Shown piece by piece: positions 6,159 to 8,909 of a stretch of 8,909 bases of DNA (the stretch's first letter is position 1; each line of letters starts with the position of its first letter). Made by a program: the position numbers and the translations under genes. The DNA is from Verrucomicrobiota bacterium. GTDB taxonomy: Bacteria > Verrucomicrobiota > Verrucomicrobiia > Chthoniobacterales > UBA10450. Location of the stretch: assembly GCA_003219225.1 (NCBI GenBank), contig QHPZ01000167.1:1-8909 (forward strand). The letters run 5' to 3'. Under the pieces are notes generated by a model that made no database searches, was not told where the DNA came from, and saw only the letters and a list, made by a program, of their open reading frames with translations.

Positions 6159-8057
6159 ATGGCTGATTTGATTGTGACCGAAAGCGGCGCGGTGCATCGG
6201 CCGCGCAACGTCGATTGGAAACGCGCGGCAGCGCTGCTCTATGGCGATTGGGGAACGAGCAAGGCGTATGTCATCGGCCTGGCCTTTCTCGCGGCTGGCT
6301 TTTCATCGCTTCCCATCATCCTCGCGGTCTGCGCGCTCACCGGCTTGGTCGGGATCAATTACATGGTCATCTGCCGCCACTTCCCCGATGGCGGTGGCGT
6401 TTATTCAGCGGCACGATCGCAGGGTAGAATTCTGGCAGTCGTCGGTGCGCTGTTGTTACTGGCGGATCTCACAGTCACGGCCGCGCTCAGTGGCTGGTCG
6501 GCGCTCAGCTACATCACATCCGGCGCCGAACAGGTGATGTGGATCAAATTTCTGCGCGAGCATATTGCGCTGGCCACGATTGGTGTGCTCCTGCTCATGG
6601 GGTTGATTAATCAATTCGGGCCGAAACATTCCGGCAGTCTCGCTGTCGTTCTGGCCCTGCCCACACTCGTTGTCGTGATCGTTCTGATCGGCATCAGTGT
6701 GCCGCATCTGACCACGCATTTCCTCGCGCCGCGGCATGCAAGTTTGACCACGGTGTGGGTGCAATTCGTCGGCGTAATTCTCGCCCTTTCCGGCGCCGAA
6801 TCGATCGCGAATCTCACCGGAGTAATGAAGCTCGACCCGGGCTCGACCATGGACCGGCCCAGTGTGGCGCGCGAGTCGCTCAAAGCCATCATTCCAGTAG
6901 CGATCGAAGTCGTTTTCGGCACAGCCTTGCTCGGCTGGGCCATGCTTTCGCTGCCTTCGGTCCTCGGCACGACATTGCACCTCAGCGGACACGCTGAAAT
7001 TGCCGGCATGCTTCAAGTGCGAAGTGAAGACATGTTGCGTTTTATCGGCGAACAATTCGCGACCGCAACATTTTCGCCCGCCGTCGGCAATATCTTTGGC
7101 TGGGTGGTCGGAATTGTTTTCTTCTTTCTGCTCCTGAGCGCGGCCAATACCGCCATCGTCGCCACGATCGGTCTGCTTTATATGATGGCGCGCGACCGCG
7201 AAATGCCCCGGCAATTCAAGCTGCTAAACCGCCACGGTGTTCCAATTTATCCGCTGCTCATTGCCATTGGGCTTCCCGCGGTGGTGTTGTTGCTCGTGGC
7301 AAACTTTACCTCTCTGGCCGGCCTTTACGCCATCGGCGTTGTCGGCGCGATTACGGTCAATGTGGGATCGTGCACTTTTAATCGCACGGTTGGTTTTACC
7401 TGGTATGACCGCGTGCTCTTCGGCGTCACCTTCGTCGTTCTCTTGTTTGTCGAGCTCACCCTGGCGCATACGAAACTCGACGCGCTTCAGTTTGTTCTGG
7501 CGGTGTTGGTTGGCGGCCTTGCCCTCCGTGCTTACACGCTCAAACGCCAGGGCCTGACGACCGTGACCGTTCATCGTCAAGTCGCAGCCATGGTGAGACA
7601 AGACCTGGCTTCGACCATGCAAACTCGTTTGCAGGAAGGACAAAAGCTCATGGTCGCAGCGCGTGGCATCACGCCGGTCCTAAGCTTCGCCCTCGATGAA
7701 GCGCAGTTGCGTAAGGCCACACTCTGCGTGCTCTACGTCAAAGAAGTCGCCGTTTATTATACCGCCGGCGGCACCGCTCTCGGCCGCGCCAAATGGCAGG
7801 ATGATCCGCAAGCGAACGCCATCATGTCGTTGATGCTTAAGCTCGGATCCGAGCGCGGGGTCAACGTCGTTCCGATTTATGCTGTGAGCCAGGATGCCGC
7901 GGCGACAATTGTCGATCTTTCCGCGACCATGGGCGTGGATTTCCTCGTTATCGGCGCGACCCAACGCACCGCCATGGCCAAACTGCTGCGCGGCAGCGTC
8001 GCGACCAACGTCGTGCAGCAATTGCCCGATTCAATTCATCTGCTCATCTTTGGATGA
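6159..8057 (+). CDS. APC-family amino acid/amine permease with C-terminal universal stress protein (UspA-like) domain
   Basis: The 632-residue protein joins a transporter of about 12 membrane helices (residues about 25-460) to a cytoplasmic tail (about 465-632). APC-family signs are YGDWGTSKAYVIGLAFLAAG at the first helix, FPDGGGVYSAARS (75-87), SGAESIANLTGVMK (211-224) and the cytoplasmic MMARDREMPRQFKLLNRHGVPIYP around 342-364. The tail ends in a UspA-like strand-loop-helix, DFLVIGATQRTAMAKLLRGSVATNV (594-618). It follows the nucleotide-binding pattern G-2X-G-9X-G(S/T), but the second glycine is Gln602, so ATP binding may be altered. Permease-Usp fusions are known in the APC superfamily and are thought to tie transport to nucleotide or stress signals; the substrate cannot be read from sequence. 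An upstream in-frame TTG (6120) would overlap the preceding gene; ATG 6159, 25 bases after its stop, is preferred. Close spacing on both sides suggests co-transcription with the methyltransferase gene and serA. Confidence 0.88.
   Translation: MADLIVTESGAVHRPRNVDWKRAAALLYGDWGTSKAYVIGLAFLAAGFSSLPIILAVCALTGLVGINYMVICRHFPDGGGVYSAARSQGRILAVVGALLLLADLTVTAALSGWSALSYITSGAEQVMWIKFLREHIALATIGVLLLMGLINQFGPKHSGSLAVVLALPTLVVVIVLIGISVPHLTTHFLAPRHASLTTVWVQFVGVILALSGAESIANLTGVMKLDPGSTMDRPSVARESLKAIIPVAIEVVFGTALLGWAMLSLPSVLGTTLHLSGHAEIAGMLQVRSEDMLRFIGEQFATATFSPAVGNIFGWVVGIVFFFLLLSAANTAIVATIGLLYMMARDREMPRQFKLLNRHGVPIYPLLIAIGLPAVVLLLVANFTSLAGLYAIGVVGAITVNVGSCTFNRTVGFTWYDRVLFGVTFVVLLFVELTLAHTKLDALQFVLAVLVGGLALRAYTLKRQGLTTVTVHRQVAAMVRQDLASTMQTRLQEGQKLMVAARGITPVLSFALDEAQLRKATLCVLYVKEVAVYYTAGGTALGRAKWQDDPQANAIMSLMLKLGSERGVNVVPIYAVSQDAAATIVDLSATMGVDFLVIGATQRTAMAKLLRGSVATNVVQQLPDSIHLLIFG
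7908..7919 (+). repeat. Copy of the recurring 12-mer ATTGTCGATCTT in the permease Usp domain
   Basis: Exact copy encoding Ile-Val-Asp-Leu (residues 584-587). With the flanking bases it reads AATTGTCGATCTT, identical over 13 bases to the copy at 77-89. Confidence 0.7.
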
Positions 8058-8067
8058 CGAGTTTTAA

Positions 8068-8909
8068 GTGACTGCGCCGAGAATTCTCATTGCCGACTCC
8101 ATTTCGCCGCGCGGCATTGAGGAATTGTCGCGCGACGATTCGCTCGAAGTCGTCACCAAAACCGGTCTGAGCGAAAATGAACTCGCCGATCTTATCCCGG
8201 ATTTCAGCGCGCTGATTGTCCGGAGCGAAACCAAAGTCACTGCGAAAATTCTAAACGCGGCAGCCCGATTGCGCGTAATCGGCCGTGCCGGTGTGGGCGT
8301 CGACAATGTCGATGTCGAAACGGCGACCCGCCGCGGCATCGTCGTGCTGAACGCGCCGGGTGGGAATACTGTTTCGACAGCCGAACACGCCTTTTCCCTT
8401 CTGCTCAGCGTCGCGCGCAAAATCCCGCAGGCCGACGCGAGCGTGCGCGGCGGAAATTGGAAACGAAAAGATTTCGAAGGCGTCGAGCTTTACAACAAAA
8501 CGCTCGGGGTGATCGGCATGGGTCGCATCGGCAGTGAGTTGAGTCGGCGAGCCATCGCGTTCGGAATGCGCGTGCTCGCCTACGATCCTTACTTGTCGCC
8601 GAGTCGCGCGCGCAGTCTACAGGTTGAGCTGGTCGATGAGCTCGACGATTTGCTCGCGAGCGCCGATTTCATTTCGCTTCACACGCCGCTGACCGATGAG
8701 ACCCGGCACATTCTTGACCCGGCGCGCTTGCAAACAACAAAACGCGATGTCCGGATTATCAATTGCGCGCGCGGCGGATTGATCGACGAAGCCGCGCTCT
8801 CGCGCGCGTTGAAAGATCGACATGTTGCCGCCGCGGCGCTCGATGTCTTCGAGACCGAGCCGTTACCTGACGATTCGCCGTTGCGTTCGGCGCCGAATTT
8901 GATTTTGAC
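8068..8909 (+). CDS. serA: D-3-phosphoglycerate dehydrogenase, N-terminal 280 residues (3' end outside the window)
   Basis: This enzyme oxidises 3-phosphoglycerate to 3-phosphohydroxypyruvate with NAD+, the first step of serine synthesis, in the cytosol. Visible are the substrate-binding half with IGRAGVGVDNVD (71-82), APGGNTVSTAEHAFSLLL (96-113) and the Rossmann motif LGVIGMGRIGSE (146-157, with G150, G152 and G155). D173 in AYDPY is the expected NAD-ribose acidic residue. Catalytic Arg235 lies in INCARGGLID and Glu264 in DVFETEPLP. The sequence stops at NLIL, just before the expected Pro-His carrying the catalytic histidine, so that residue and any C-terminal ASB/ACT regulatory domains lie outside. 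The start is GTG 8068, 10 bases after the permease stop; no ATG fits the N-terminal MTAPRILIADSIS alignment better. Other hydroxyacid dehydrogenases share this fold, but the GRAGVGVDNVD block and overall spacing strongly favour SerA. Confidence 0.93.
   Translation, partial: MTAPRILIADSISPRGIEELSRDDSLEVVTKTGLSENELADLIPDFSALIVRSETKVTAKILNAAARLRVIGRAGVGVDNVDVETATRRGIVVLNAPGGNTVSTAEHAFSLLLSVARKIPQADASVRGGNWKRKDFEGVELYNKTLGVIGMGRIGSELSRRAIAFGMRVLAYDPYLSPSRARSLQVELVDELDDLLASADFISLHTPLTDETRHILDPARLQTTKRDVRIINCARGGLIDEAALSRALKDRHVAAAALDVFETEPLPDDSPLRSAPNLIL

Noticed and set aside
7841..7854. 14-base palindrome GCTCGGATCCGAGC in the permease gene
   Set aside because: Short, no spacer structure, and plausible by chance in GC-rich coding DNA.
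1..8909. Defence system, CRISPR array, prophage or integrated element
   Set aside because: All genes fit housekeeping or sensory families, and no spacer-repeat pattern, integrase, transposase or tRNA-flanked boundary is visible.

Overview
The window looks like ordinary core chromosome of a GC-rich member of the Verrucomicrobiota, possibly the Chthoniobacterales or another soil lineage. Three signs point there: the N-terminal part of a very long GreA/GreB-type factor of the kind found in Chlamydiae and Verrucomicrobia, a small secreted protein resembling the TIGR04073 'exosortase-associated' family, and REP-like palindromic repeats between genes. Taxonomy is inferred from family recognition; no search was possible. 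Start codons are often GTG or poorly supported by Shine-Dalgarno sequences.

Layout: 1-1254 (minus strand) is an uninterrupted 418-codon reading frame whose 3' end lies beyond the left edge. A short divergent spacer (1255-1336) with a candidate promoter separates it from a plus-strand series. That series is a TerC/Alx-family membrane protein (1337-2290), the TIGR04073-like exported protein (2337-2744), a MASE1-type hybrid sensor histidine kinase with a C-terminal receiver domain (2928-4940), a TrmA/RlmD-type Fe-S 5-methyluridine RNA methyltransferase (5027-6133), an APC-family permease with a C-terminal UspA-like domain (6159-8057), and the first 280 codons of serA, D-3-phosphoglycerate dehydrogenase (8068 to the right edge).

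The last three genes are tightly spaced (25 and 10 bases) and may be one transcript. They do not form an obvious pathway: RNA modification, amino-acid or amine transport, and serine biosynthesis. No mobile element with a transposase, tRNA, rRNA or CRISPR array is visible.

The most interesting signals are in the DNA itself. The 12-mer ATTGTCGATCTT occurs exactly five times, on both strands and in more than one reading frame, with several near copies. A 77-base compound inverted repeat holding two perfect hairpins sits directly against the start of the methyltransferase gene. Two long perfect palindromes lie inside coding sequence, one in the methyltransferase gene and one in the TerC gene.
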